Below, one piece after another: positions 9,850 through 19,889 of a DNA stretch of 64,000 nt. Numbering within the stretch: the first letter of the stretch is position 1; every line of letters starts with the position of its first letter. The notes under the pieces were generated by a model. That model searched no databases. It was not told the DNA's origin and saw only the letters and a list, made by a program, of their open reading frames with translations. The stretch spans positions 496,001 through 560,000 of the forward strand of contig CM061252.1 of the NCBI GenBank assembly GCA_022605425.2, written 5' to 3'. A program made the translations under genes and the position numbers. The DNA comes from Hamiltosporidium tvaerminnensis (taxonomy: Eukaryota > Microsporidia > Dubosqiidae).

Positions 9850-11515
9850 ATATCATTTTTTTACCATTTATGCGTCGTAGTAAATCTATATTTTATTATA
9901 TTCTTGTTTTTCGCTACCAAAGTTTTTCTTTATAATCCAAGTGAAGTAAAATAATATACTTATAATAAATTAATATAAGTTTGATATAGATTTCTTCTGT
10001 TGGCTTCCACAAGATGTTTACTAACAGATAAACTTATGATGATTTACTTAAAATTTTATTGAGTCTTTAGAAATATTAATAATTCGACGGATAAATTCAT
10101 AAGACATTTTGGAAGTTCTACAAGCGGGTATAAATCAGAAAACATAGTTTATAAAAGAATTTTAACGTCTGCATTCTATTCTTATGTATTATTTTGGTCA
10201 AATATTTGTTTGCATTGCTATTTTATTATACAAATTTTACCAAAATTTTACATTAATCATATAGATTGTAAGATTATAACGCGATTATTACTTTGAAAAC
10301 CCGCGATATATACTTCTTTCCGGTTTTTAAGCTCGTTTTAACCCTGAATTATGTAAAACCATACCTTCGAGCTTGCTTTATAGCTCGTTTATTAATATCT
10401 GAAATCAAGGCGGTCACAAGTCAGAATCAGAAAAAAAAATTTAAACACTCCAAACTTGGCTAACATATGTTTAAGAAGCGCCAGGTAATTCCTCATCGCT
10501 TTTTGATAACCTGAAAATATTTTTATATAAAAAGTTGTAAAGTTGGAACTTTAGAAAATCTTGTTTCAAGCTATTCTAAAATTAATATACTTTGATTGTC
10601 ACTAAAATTTTATGATAAATTAAGTTAAAATGTAAAGTATAGCATTTTAAGTTTATAGTGCAGTTTCAAAGCAAATAATTAATTATAGGACGTGGTTGTT
10701 TGAGTTTCCAATGGTCAGGATTGTTCTTTGGCCACAGAAACAATCTAAATCAATAATTTTTATGGAATTTGTCAAAGTCAATACGTACCGATTAGTTTAA
10801 ACACAAACAAGCTCGAGGCAAGCAATAAAACTTAAATTTCCAATAATATGGTTCTGAAGCGGGTTAGACGATAAAAAAATTTTGTAATAGCTTTCAAAAA
10901 TGCTAAAAATCAAAATTTTTGAATTCTTGCTTTATAAAATCTAACTGTTAGTTAAATTTAAATAAAAATCTGTATTAAGTAAATATATTGACTAAGTTTC
11001 GCGCTATACGAAAAGAAAAACAGCACTTCTTTCGTTATGATGCCAATATTCATGATAAACCACACAAATGAAAAGTTCTTCATACCGCTGATATTATATT
11101 AACAAAAATATTTTTAAATAGGGGAATCTAATGAACTCATTGCCGCAAATCATTGCCATCAAGCTACATGATACAAATAATATTATAAGATACAATATAT
11201 TACAATAAGGTATATTAAGATAGAATAGAATACGACTGGCAAATAAATATTTTTACTCACTTTATAAACCTAGTGGTTGTTTATTTAGATCAATATTTTT
11301 TTTATCGTTTAAGATACCTTAAATATCTAATTATCTTAAATATTTATCAAACGTAATATCTAATTCCGTAAAGAAACACCCAATAATATTGAATTTATCC
11401 ACATTTTTTTTACTTTAATTAACAATAATTTATTATCTTTAATATTACGTTTCACAGCAAAGTCCAATGTATAAAAAATTAGATAAAACATTGTTTCAAG
11501 TTTATTCTTATAATT
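9850..11515. other. AT-rich intergenic DNA
   Basis: No gene, RNA or clear repeat is visible. Short stop-free pieces lack protein-like composition. Confidence 0.6.
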
Positions 11516-12148
11516 ATGTTCAAAAATATGTATAAAGACAACGATATGACACTCAGTCTTGTAGAATTATTCTGTGTTCGCAAAGTATTTGACTGTACGA
11601 CCCTACAAAGATTTAAAAAAGATATTTTATTACCGAATTTGTATTTAACTAGAGTAAAACATGTAAAAAAAGAAGATTTATTAAATGAAGCCCGCGAATC
11701 TTTATATGGTATAAGATTAGAAGAAGCGTATATTTATGTGTGTATATATGAAAGACTATCTACATGTACATTAGCAAGGTTAAAGAGTATATTATACTTA
11801 TCTAGAATTATGGTAGCCTATGATTATAATCATTATAGCACAGTGTTTCGCGTATTATATCCTGATTTACATGAAAATATGTTCAAAGATTGCAAATTAC
11901 TATTTAGAATCCAAGAACTTGTAAAAAATTGCAACGGAGATACTTCTAGGTTGGAAATTATAGATATTTTACATGTTGTTACAGAAGAAGTACAGCTGAA
12001 TTGTATACTTGCTGAAGACGAACTTGCGTATTATTCTTTATTACATGATATACTTGAAGAGAAAACTGTGAACATGCCCAATATATTTGATTATATAGAT
12101 CCTGTAGAATATTATAGTTTGTATTTAAATGTGACAAGATTTAATTAA
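11516..12148 (+). CDS. Hypothetical protein, 210 residues
   Basis: I do not recognise the family. The product has mixed protein-like composition with regularly spaced Leu, Glu and Lys, and no membrane segment or signal peptide, which suggests an all-helical soluble fold. Recognisable stretches are LSLVELFCVRKVF near residues 13-25, LYGIRLEEAYIYVCIYERL in the first half, and a Glu/Asp-rich C-terminal third (TEEVQLNCILAEDELAYYS). Start codons at residues 1, 5 and 11 are all possible, and no CCC motif lies just upstream. MPS1 follows in the same direction after about 500 bases. Codon use resembles that of the recognised genes rather than the decayed DNA, so I take it as real. Confidence 0.75.
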   Translation: MFKNMYKDNDMTLSLVELFCVRKVFDCTTLQRFKKDILLPNLYLTRVKHVKKEDLLNEARESLYGIRLEEAYIYVCIYERLSTCTLARLKSILYLSRIMVAYDYNHYSTVFRVLYPDLHENMFKDCKLLFRIQELVKNCNGDTSRLEIIDILHVVTEEVQLNCILAEDELAYYSLLHDILEEKTVNMPNIFDYIDPVEYYSLYLNVTRFN

Positions 12149-12645
12149 TATGTATGACTATCAATATTTTACTTCACTATCTCACTTAATATTAATATAC
12201 TAGTTATTAGAATAATTATGAGAGATTATTAAATATTTTTTTATAGTTTATAAATTATATAATTAATTAAATTAAATGTTTGAATCAAATGTATTATAAG
12301 TAACAGAATTGTTAATAGTTCGTGGCAAAGATTAAAACCATATCAACTTAAAAGACATATATCCCCTACCAATAAATATATCTAATAATCTATCTTAAGT
12401 TAAAAATATGGATTATTAGATAACTTTGTGGACAGTCTAAGTTGTACACACTGCTTCAATACCTATGATATTAACCTACCTTTATTAATACTCTCTATTA
12501 TAACACCCTTCTACCACATCCTTTGACACAATCACCCTTCTAACCCCACTCATATAATTATCACCCCAACCAACATCTATACTCTCTATAACCACCAAGG
12601 CTTTATTTATTACCCTTTTTACATTTGTCCTTTAAATATCAAGAA
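12149..12645. other. Intergenic spacer with pyrimidine-rich leader of MPS1
   Basis: The last 150 bases (12470-12640) are strongly pyrimidine-biased on the plus strand, with several CCC and CCTTCT blocks, the nearest CCC being at 12613-12615. This fits a promoter or leader of the downstream kinase gene. Confidence 0.4.
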
Positions 12646-14631
12646 ATGGAAAATATATTCACAAATAAAGACCTTTTAATTTATATAAGAAAGAAATTTG
12701 ATACAAACATTTCCGAGACACAAAGACTTGCTTGTCTGTTTGCCGCTACACAAAAAAACCTATCGCCTGACACATTTGGACTAGAAATATGGATTATGTA
12801 TATAACTATGCTATCCTGTACAGATGACTGGTGTGACATAAATAATATATTTCAAGTAATTAAACGAGATTATTATAAATATACAAAATATTGGAAAGAA
12901 TATTTCTTGTTTTGTAAGAAATGTGGTGATAAGGTGTTTTTTAAGGCTGTTAAACAGAGTAAAGCTTTTCTTGACTCTAAGGAATTTAACAGTAAAAATG
13001 AGATATTAAATATTTTAGAAAATATAATAAATAACAGGGATGTAGATAGTGATATAGATAGTGATAAGGGTAGTAATTATAAGGGTGATAATAGAGATGA
13101 TAATAAGGGTATTGATACTTGTAAATATAACGGTGATACAGTAATGGATAACGGTACTTGTAAGGATAGGGGTGATAGAGTAATGAATACTTATAATTCT
13201 AAAGGTCATAAAGAAAGTAATAATGAGTCTTATAACAACAACATGTATTACAGAAATATAAAATATAAAAATGCAGCTTTAAATGCATATTCTAAAGACT
13301 GTAAAATAACAGATAAAACTTATAACGATATTAATTATATTTATAACAGTGTAAAGGAGAATTATAAGGATAATAATTTTAAGGGTGAAAATAAAGGGAA
13401 GAATTTAAAAGGGAATGCATGTAATATTAACAACCCTTTGAATAATAAGATAGGTATTGCTGATATTAACACCCCTTTAAATAATGATATAAGAGTTTCT
13501 GATATTAACACACCTTTAAATAATGATATAAGAGTTTCTAATATTAACATCCCATTAAATAATTCTAAGAATCATGGTAATATTAAGACCCCTTTAGTTA
13601 ATAATGTTAATATACCAATAACTAACACCCCTTTAAATGTTCATATGAAAGTACCTATCTCTAACACCCCTTTAGTTACTAATATTCGTAAAAATAATTT
13701 TAAGGAAAACCAGCGTGGAATACCTGTTTCCGTAGACATAAAAAACCCATGTGATTTAAACATAACAGCAAATCTGAATGCATTACAGGGAAAAGTACCA
13801 CAGCAAGAATATGACAACACCATATACTACATAGATAACATGTCTCTAAAAGTAATACGCCAAATAAAACGAGGAGGAAGTTCTGTTGTATACCAAGTAC
13901 TCTGTAACAAAGAAATATTTGCCTTAAAAGAAATAAAAATAACCGACAAAAACGACAGTCTTTCTAAAGAATATAAAAATGAAATTTTTTTACTACAAAA
14001 ATTTAAAAAAAGCAACGAAATAATTAAACTTATAAATTATAAAATAACAGACACAAACATTTTAATTTTACTTGAGTATGGCGAAACAGACTTGTCTGAT
14101 GTAATAAGAAATACAAAAAAACTTTCAATAAATTTTATTCGATATATTTGGGAACAGATGTTACTGATTGTTGAAAAGGTACATGATAGTAGGATAGTGC
14201 ACAGAGATATTAAACCAGCCAATTTTGTTTTTGTCAAAGGACATCTCAAACTTATAGATTTTGGAATTTCTAAAATAATTCGGCCTGAAACTACAACGGT
14301 TTTTAGTGAAAATGCTGCAGGTACTTTTTATTATTTGGCGCCTGAAGTATTAAACAATAGAGATAAAAAGATCAAACGAAGTGCTGATATATGGTCCCTT
14401 GGGTGTATTTTATATGAAATGGTTTATGGAAATCCACCGCTTTATAATGAAAAACACGTTACTGATATTCTTTGTAGATTAAATGATTCTTCTTTACAAT
14501 TCGAATACAAATTTATTAATGAGAGTTATGAAAGTGTCATAGATGTAATAAAAGGATGTTTAGTTTACCAACCAGAGAAGAGAAAGAGTCTTAAAGATTT
14601 AATAGATATGAGATTTTTAAAAATTACATGA
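12646..14631 (+). CDS. MPS1: MPS1/TTK family spindle-checkpoint protein kinase
   Basis: The protein is 661 residues from the first ATG (12646); an in-frame TTG upstream is not needed. Residues about 1-125 are helical and resemble the TPR-like N-terminal domain of MPS1/BUB1-type kinases. Residues about 125-260 are rich in Asn, Asp, Lys and Tyr. Residues 261-348 repeat NTPLNN-like units. The kinase domain spans about 392-661: RGGSSVVYQV glycine loop (GG at 410), ALKEIKI lysine K428, HRDIKPANF with D521, LIDFGIS with D538, AGTFYYLAPE and SADIWSLGCILYEMVYGNPP. GGSS, the activation segment and LIDFGI match MPS1/TTK more closely than other kinases. MPS1 acts at kinetochores and, in fungi, in spindle pole duplication. 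All catalytic residues are present, so it should be active. Confidence 0.92.
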   Translation: MENIFTNKDLLIYIRKKFDTNISETQRLACLFAATQKNLSPDTFGLEIWIMYITMLSCTDDWCDINNIFQVIKRDYYKYTKYWKEYFLFCKKCGDKVFFKAVKQSKAFLDSKEFNSKNEILNILENIINNRDVDSDIDSDKGSNYKGDNRDDNKGIDTCKYNGDTVMDNGTCKDRGDRVMNTYNSKGHKESNNESYNNNMYYRNIKYKNAALNAYSKDCKITDKTYNDINYIYNSVKENYKDNNFKGENKGKNLKGNACNINNPLNNKIGIADINTPLNNDIRVSDINTPLNNDIRVSNINIPLNNSKNHGNIKTPLVNNVNIPITNTPLNVHMKVPISNTPLVTNIRKNNFKENQRGIPVSVDIKNPCDLNITANLNALQGKVPQQEYDNTIYYIDNMSLKVIRQIKRGGSSVVYQVLCNKEIFALKEIKITDKNDSLSKEYKNEIFLLQKFKKSNEIIKLINYKITDTNILILLEYGETDLSDVIRNTKKLSINFIRYIWEQMLLIVEKVHDSRIVHRDIKPANFVFVKGHLKLIDFGISKIIRPETTTVFSENAAGTFYYLAPEVLNNRDKKIKRSADIWSLGCILYEMVYGNPPLYNEKHVTDILCRLNDSSLQFEYKFINESYESVIDVIKGCLVYQPEKRKSLKDLIDMRFLKIT

Positions 14632-15601
14632 AAAATATTAAGAATATAAATTACCAACAAGAGAAGAGAAACAGATTTCAAATTTAAAGTAAATTTTAAG
14701 CAGTTTCTTAAATTTATTATAAATATTTACAGAATTTAACAGTTTATTTCATTTTAAAAAGTTTCCTTCAAATTTTACATTCATAGATTTTAAATTTTAA
14801 TAAAAATACATTTAAATGTAATTTTTTATATATTTAATTACTTTTTAACACTTTATATCTTTTTTTATTCTTTTTAATATCTATTATTACATTTTTTTAT
14901 CACATTTTTACTTTTTTATCACATTTTTACTTTTTTATCACATCACATATCTTCTTTATCATTTTATATATTTTTTTTTATTATTTTTTGAAATTTTTAT
15001 TAGTTATATTCATTTCATTGTATTACAAGATATAAAAGTGTATGAGACAATGTACTGAATATAAATATTCTTATAAAATTTTATATTCCTAATATAGTTT
15101 TGTTATATAATTTATTATTCCTAATATAGCATTCTTATAAAATTTTATATTCCTAAATATAGTTAATTAATTATAATCTGTATTTTTAGCGTGAAGAAGT
15201 AGTTATTTCCGTTTTTTAATTCATATATAATTTTAAAGAATAGTAACGAAATTAATGATATTTTATTGTTATAAAGAATATTTAATATTCAACATAAGAG
15301 AAATTATTAACGATTAAATGAAAATTTAAATAAAAGATCATATTCAAAAGTTACAAAAATGTTAAGATTTTTTAAAATTACTTTTATTTGTAATATAAGA
15401 AATGAATCTGTATTGGGTATTATTAATGTGATGTTAGGAAAAATTAAAATTGTTATTAAATTATTTTATGAAAGAAAAAATAGTATTTGATATTTATTGT
15501 AAATCAAACTCAGTATTGAAGTAAATTGGGGGGGGAATAGTAATTATTATGAATATAAAGTGTGATTGTTTTTTTGAAGTTTAATTAAAAATTATTTTAT
15601 T
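14632..15601. other. AT-rich spacer with short repeats
   Basis: It holds three tandem copies of TTTTATCACATTTTTACTTT-like sequence at about 14891-14950. It also has repeated AAAATTTTATATTCCTAA-type blocks at about 15058-15163. No gene seen. Confidence 0.6.
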
Positions 15602-16358
15602 TGAATTATTAAAATGTGGAGGGAGGATAACCACATAAAAAACTTTCTGCTTGGCAATGAGTGTTTGAAACTGGTGTGAGGTCATTGTTTGGATTTTTGG
15701 TGAGAATAAAACCACACTACATCTTTGGTTGTTCCATGGGAGTTGTTATGAGGAGGGGAGGTCTAAGAGATGGAGAAACTTTTTCTACAAATTTATTTGT
15801 AGTTTTTTATGTAACCAGATTGCAGACCGCAGCTGAACATGTAGGTAATTGCCATGTAAAAGCATGGAAACTTAGCCTTGCTCACTCTGGGTAGAAGACT
15901 TAGCGCCTGGGAGATATAAAAATAAAAACCATTAAAAGCCGGGAGAGCTAAGTAGCCGGTTATACCTGTTGGTATGACATTGCAGTGTCTAGGTGGACCC
16001 CATGTAAATCTCTGAAATATATCTTAGCTAGAAGTTTATTGGGTTCAGAAAGTGTAGAGTAAGTGGGAATGCTGCATAGTCTTGGGGGAGCCCAGGAGGG
16101 GGGGCTTCGGCCTTCGATCACACTCCATGCAACGGACACTAACGAACTCCGGGCAACTGCCTCGCATAGTAAACCGGTTCTACACACCTGGTAGATGAAA
16201 GGCTTTGGGACGTAGGTATCGCAGGGTTACCGATGGAGTGTTGGGGTACAGTCATTTATGTTAAACCTAGAACTGCGTTAATGTCATGAAAACAAATATA
16301 ACACTTGCCACTATTTTAAAAAGATGTGATACTTTTAAATGAATAATGAATTATTAAA
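15602..16358 (+). mobile_element. SINE-like 0.73-kb repeat, copy 1, with 12-bp target duplication
   Basis: The element runs 15616-16346, starting GTGGAGGGAGGATAACCACA and ending in an A/T tail after GATACTTTTAAAT. TGAATTATTAAA occurs at 15602-15613 and again at 16347-16358. It is far richer in G and C than its surroundings and is nearly identical to copy 2 at 44671. It contains the hairpin GGCTTCGGCC (a C(UUCG)G tetraloop). A 77-codon ORF inside (15661-15894) is shared with copy 2 but is weakly supported as protein. No reverse transcriptase or transposase is encoded, so it must be mobilised in trans, most likely by a LINE. Confidence 0.85.
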
Positions 16359-18095
16359 TAAATACTAAAAAAATTTAATTAACTCTTACTGATAAATAGA
16401 TTATAACTAAACTATTATTTAATTGTTATTAAATAAATTCAAAAATGTAGAATTTTTTTAGAATATTATTAGGTATTTACTTTTTATATAATTATTTCAA
16501 TATTTTAAATTAAGAATAGAATAATACAATTAAGTCAGGTATTAGGAATATTTTTAATTAGAATAGTTGTCTTGAATTTTTTTGTAATTCATATCAACAT
16601 TCATGTGTGAAAGTATAGTTTTTTTCTGATTTGAAATGTCTTTTAACTTTACCGGACCAATATACTAATTATATTATACAAATGGATTATGAATATAAAG
16701 AAAGGAATACCCTTTTAATTTAGCTGATTAATACCGACTAAAATTACTTTGATAAATGTGTTTGATATCTTAAAATAAATATTAGAAACATATAGATTTG
16801 GATAAGTTAAGTAAAGATATAGAGGATTTTTTGAAATGAGAATAAATACGCTCAAATTTTTAGAGCATAGAATAAAAATAAGAATTGAAATTATTAAAAG
16901 TAAATTATAGGTTTGTATAATGTTATTATATTAAAAATATACTGCCCGATTGGTTTAGATATTAATTTATATTAAATTTCAATATGTTTATTTAAACATT
17001 TGTTTAAACTAATTATTTTCATAACCAATACATTTTAATGCTTTATGTAATGTATTTACATTCGCTAATGCGTTTTCTTATCTTTATCCTTTTGTCTCGC
17101 CGTGAATTTTTGATTAAATAGCTGCAATATGTTCCATAATAAAAATCTTAGATAAATTGTATTCTTTTTATTTTGCATGAATTGTTATCGTTTTATGCTT
17201 TCTAGAAGTCTCTGTATGTAAGTCAAATATAAGTTGTGAATCGATGAAAAGGCAAAAGTGGTATTGTTGTTGTGATTAATTACATCTTAGAATCGAAATT
17301 ATCTTATTCTATTTTTAAATATATATAAATCTTTTGTATATTAGATAGCTGGGAGTTGTAAGTTGTTACAACGGAGAAAAAAAATCTAATCACATAAAAA
17401 GATAGGACAGTGACGCGTTTAGCACGTGAAAGATAAAGAATGTTCAGTAAGACAGAGGATTAAAAGTTTAAGAGTTTTAAACAAATTTTTGAATCTGATG
17501 ACGGAAAGACCAAGTGAATTTATTTAAATATAAACCGACACAGATAGGTGCGTTGCAAAGAGATCACACAGGCTGTATATACAAAGCAACGAATTTGCTT
17601 CAAATTTAAAAAAGAATTCCTATGTTTTTTGAGTTGGTAATGTAAGTCTATCAAGCCCGTTTTGGTTAAAACTGACTCATTTCTTCATAAAAAAGAAATC
17701 ATGAAATAGTAAAACTTTGATTGTGGTTTGAATGAGCTTGTGGTTTTTAAATTAATCCAGCGAATCTTGTACGTTTTTAGTCATATTTAATGTACAAAAA
17801 GATCTCGATAGTCGTATGCTTAATAAGTATTGATTTTGAACAAATATGAAGTAAATCTACAAATATTTTTTTTATTGCGCCATAGCTATACAATTCGATT
17901 ATAGAGGCTCCAAGATAAAATCTTGTCTGGCTTTAAAATTAAATTTAAACTCGGAAATTAGGTATCCAAAGGGAGAATGAGCCGATTTGATAACAAATAT
18001 CGTTAAAAGATAGCTGGTGAAAAGTTACTTGAAAGCATAATAAAAGATACATTTTGATTTCCTATGTAATTAATGAATTGCAAAATTATATATTA
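16359..18095. other. AT-rich spacer, possibly containing decayed coding sequence
   Basis: No intact gene. Around 17400-18050 the DNA is less AT-rich, with broken stop-free pieces on the plus strand. This is the texture of an old mobile element, but no family motif is readable. Confidence 0.4.
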
Positions 18096-19889
18096 TAGGG
18101 TTTTTCGATCAATATAATAATCCTTGCAACCAATATAATAATTTTTCGATCAATATAATAATCCTTGCAATCAATATAATAATTTTTCGATCAATATAAT
18201 AATCCTTGCAATCAATATAATAATTTTTCGATCAATATAATAATCCTTGCAATCAATATAATAATTTTTCGATCAATATAATAATCCTTGCAATCAATAT
18301 AATAATCCTTGCAATCAATATAATAATTATTTTTAAAAAATAGAAATTTAAAAAAAAATTTATAAAATAAAAATTTAAAAAATAATTCATTCATTATAAA
18401 ATTAACTCCCATGTCAAATTCTTTTTCAGGTAAAAATACCAACGAGAAAAATATTATTTTCATGTAGGTGAAACACCAGAATGTATAGAGTGCGAAAATG
18501 ACAATTTTTTGAAGTGTCTTGTAGAAACATCGGGATCAAATGATGAAAATCTCTCCATACACACTATTCCAACTCTGAGGAAACAAAAAGTTTCTATTAA
18601 TGATCGGGAACGCATAATTGAAAAGACATTAGAAAGCTATTCTATCTCCGTAATTGCCTCGATGTATCGAATAAATTACCAGACGGCTAATAGTATCGTT
18701 ATACGATATTTAAAAACTGGCTTGGTATATGTCGATAAAAGAGGTGGTGATAGGCGCTCAAAGTTAACCATGGAAATAAAAGAGAGCTTACAAGCCTATG
18801 TTGATTTGGAATGTACAAAAACCCTGTATGAGTTGGCAGAATGGGTCAAATGTACATTTAATATTGATATGTCAACTAGTACAATTGATCGCGCACTAAG
18901 GAAGTTCCATTACAATCTAAAGCGTGTAACATTAGTACCTGAGCGTAGAAATACACTTTCGAAAATTGAGCTAAGAACCAATTACGCAACTAGTTTTCGT
19001 GAGTTGGAGGTTGATAACGATGACAAAAACTTTGTCTTTTTAGATGGAGTTGGGTTTGCAGTAGTCACACGCCCCAGTAGAGGTCGTAACATGAGAGGTG
19101 CATCTGCATACCTATCTGTAACAGCAGCTCGAAGTAGAAATATTTCAGTAGTCGCCGCAATGAACAAATATGGTATGATATACTATAAGATTCATGAGAG
19201 GGCCGTAAATGGTGAGGATTTCAAATTATTTTTTAAGGAGATTAATGAAAGCGTTCAAAGGCAAGGAATTTTGACTCCAATATTTGTAATGGACAATGCG
19301 AAAATTCATCACTATCGTGGATTGAATGATGATGAGGAAATTGTTTCGTATCGAATTAAATATCTTCCACCTTACTCTCATTTTCTTAATCCAATTGAGA
19401 ATGTATTCTCAGTCTGGAAAAATAAATAATTCGAGGTGGTGCTCGTACTGAGCCTCAGTTGAGAATATTAATTTATGAAAAATTTAATGAAATCACGGGA
19501 GAACATTGTAGTTCTTTTTACCGTAAAATGTTAGGATATTTGCAAAAGGCCGAGGTACGCAAATGATTCTTGAGTAATAATAAATCTCAAGTACTATTTA
19601 TAATTTTATTTTTTAAATTTTTATTTTTTAATTTCTATTTTTTTAATTTTTTTTTAAATTTCTATTTTTTAAAAATAATTATTATATTGATTGCAAGGAT
19701 TATTATATTGATTGCGAGGATTATTATATTGATCGAAAAATTATTATATTGATTGCAAGGATTATTATATTGATTGCAAGGATTATTATATTGATCGAAA
19801 AATTATTATATTGATTGCAAGGATTATTATATTGATCGAAAAATTATTATATTGGTTGCAAGGATCATTATATTGATCGAAAAACCCTA
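18096..19889 (+). mobile_element. Tc1/IS630-like DD34E transposon, copy A, with long iteron-bearing inverted repeats
   Basis: Both ends carry GGGTTTTTCGATCAATATAA in inverted orientation (18098 and 19887), flanked by TA on each side, the target preferred by Tc1/mariner transposases. Inside each end lies an array of alternating 21-bp units, TTTTTCGATCAATATAATAA and TCCTTGCAATCAATATAATA, about ten on the left (18098-18325) and nine on the right (19675-19887). The inverted repeats therefore extend over about 200 bp. Such iterons are plausible transposase-binding sites. The transposase lies between the arrays. Confidence 0.9.
18411..19577 (+). pseudogene. Transposase of transposon copy A, frameshifted near both ends
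   Basis: A stop-free stretch at 18509-19429 encodes a helix-turn-helix region (SINDRERIIEKTLESYS, then SVIASMYRINYQTANSIV) and a DDE domain. The three catalytic acidic residues are present: FLDGVGF, FVMDNAKIHH and NPIENVFSVW, with 34 residues between the last two. This spacing marks the Tc1-type DD34E group. Comparison with copy B shows two breaks. A 1-base loss just after the presumed ATG at 18411 (with CCC directly before it) plus a stop disrupts the first 30 residues. A 1-base loss at about 19427 creates a stop after WKNK and removes the C-terminus. The residue after the first catalytic Asp is Gly here and Glu in copy B. Confidence 0.88.

Noticed and set aside
13015-14249. Minus-strand ORFs inside MPS1
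   Set aside because: Shadows of the kinase gene; their repeats mirror the Asn-rich region and the TPL region.
15661-15894. ORF of 77 codons in SINE-like copy 1, also present in copy 2
   Set aside because: Not listed as a gene: it may be conserved only because the DNA is young, copy 3 does not keep it, and no domain is recognisable.
15960-16187. Minus-strand ORF in SINE-like copy 1
   Set aside because: Not preserved as a recognisable protein; it follows from the higher GC content of the repeat.
18098-18325. Possible CRISPR-like array
   Set aside because: The units are contiguous alternating iterons without unique spacers and form the inverted repeat of a transposon.
18212-18463. Minus-strand ORF at the left end of transposon copy A
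   Set aside because: It is translated iteron DNA with repeated IIILIARIIIL and is not a protein.
18982-19167. Minus-strand ORF inside the transposase, repeated at 30464-30649
   Set aside because: Shadow of the conserved transposase core; it appears in both copies for that reason.
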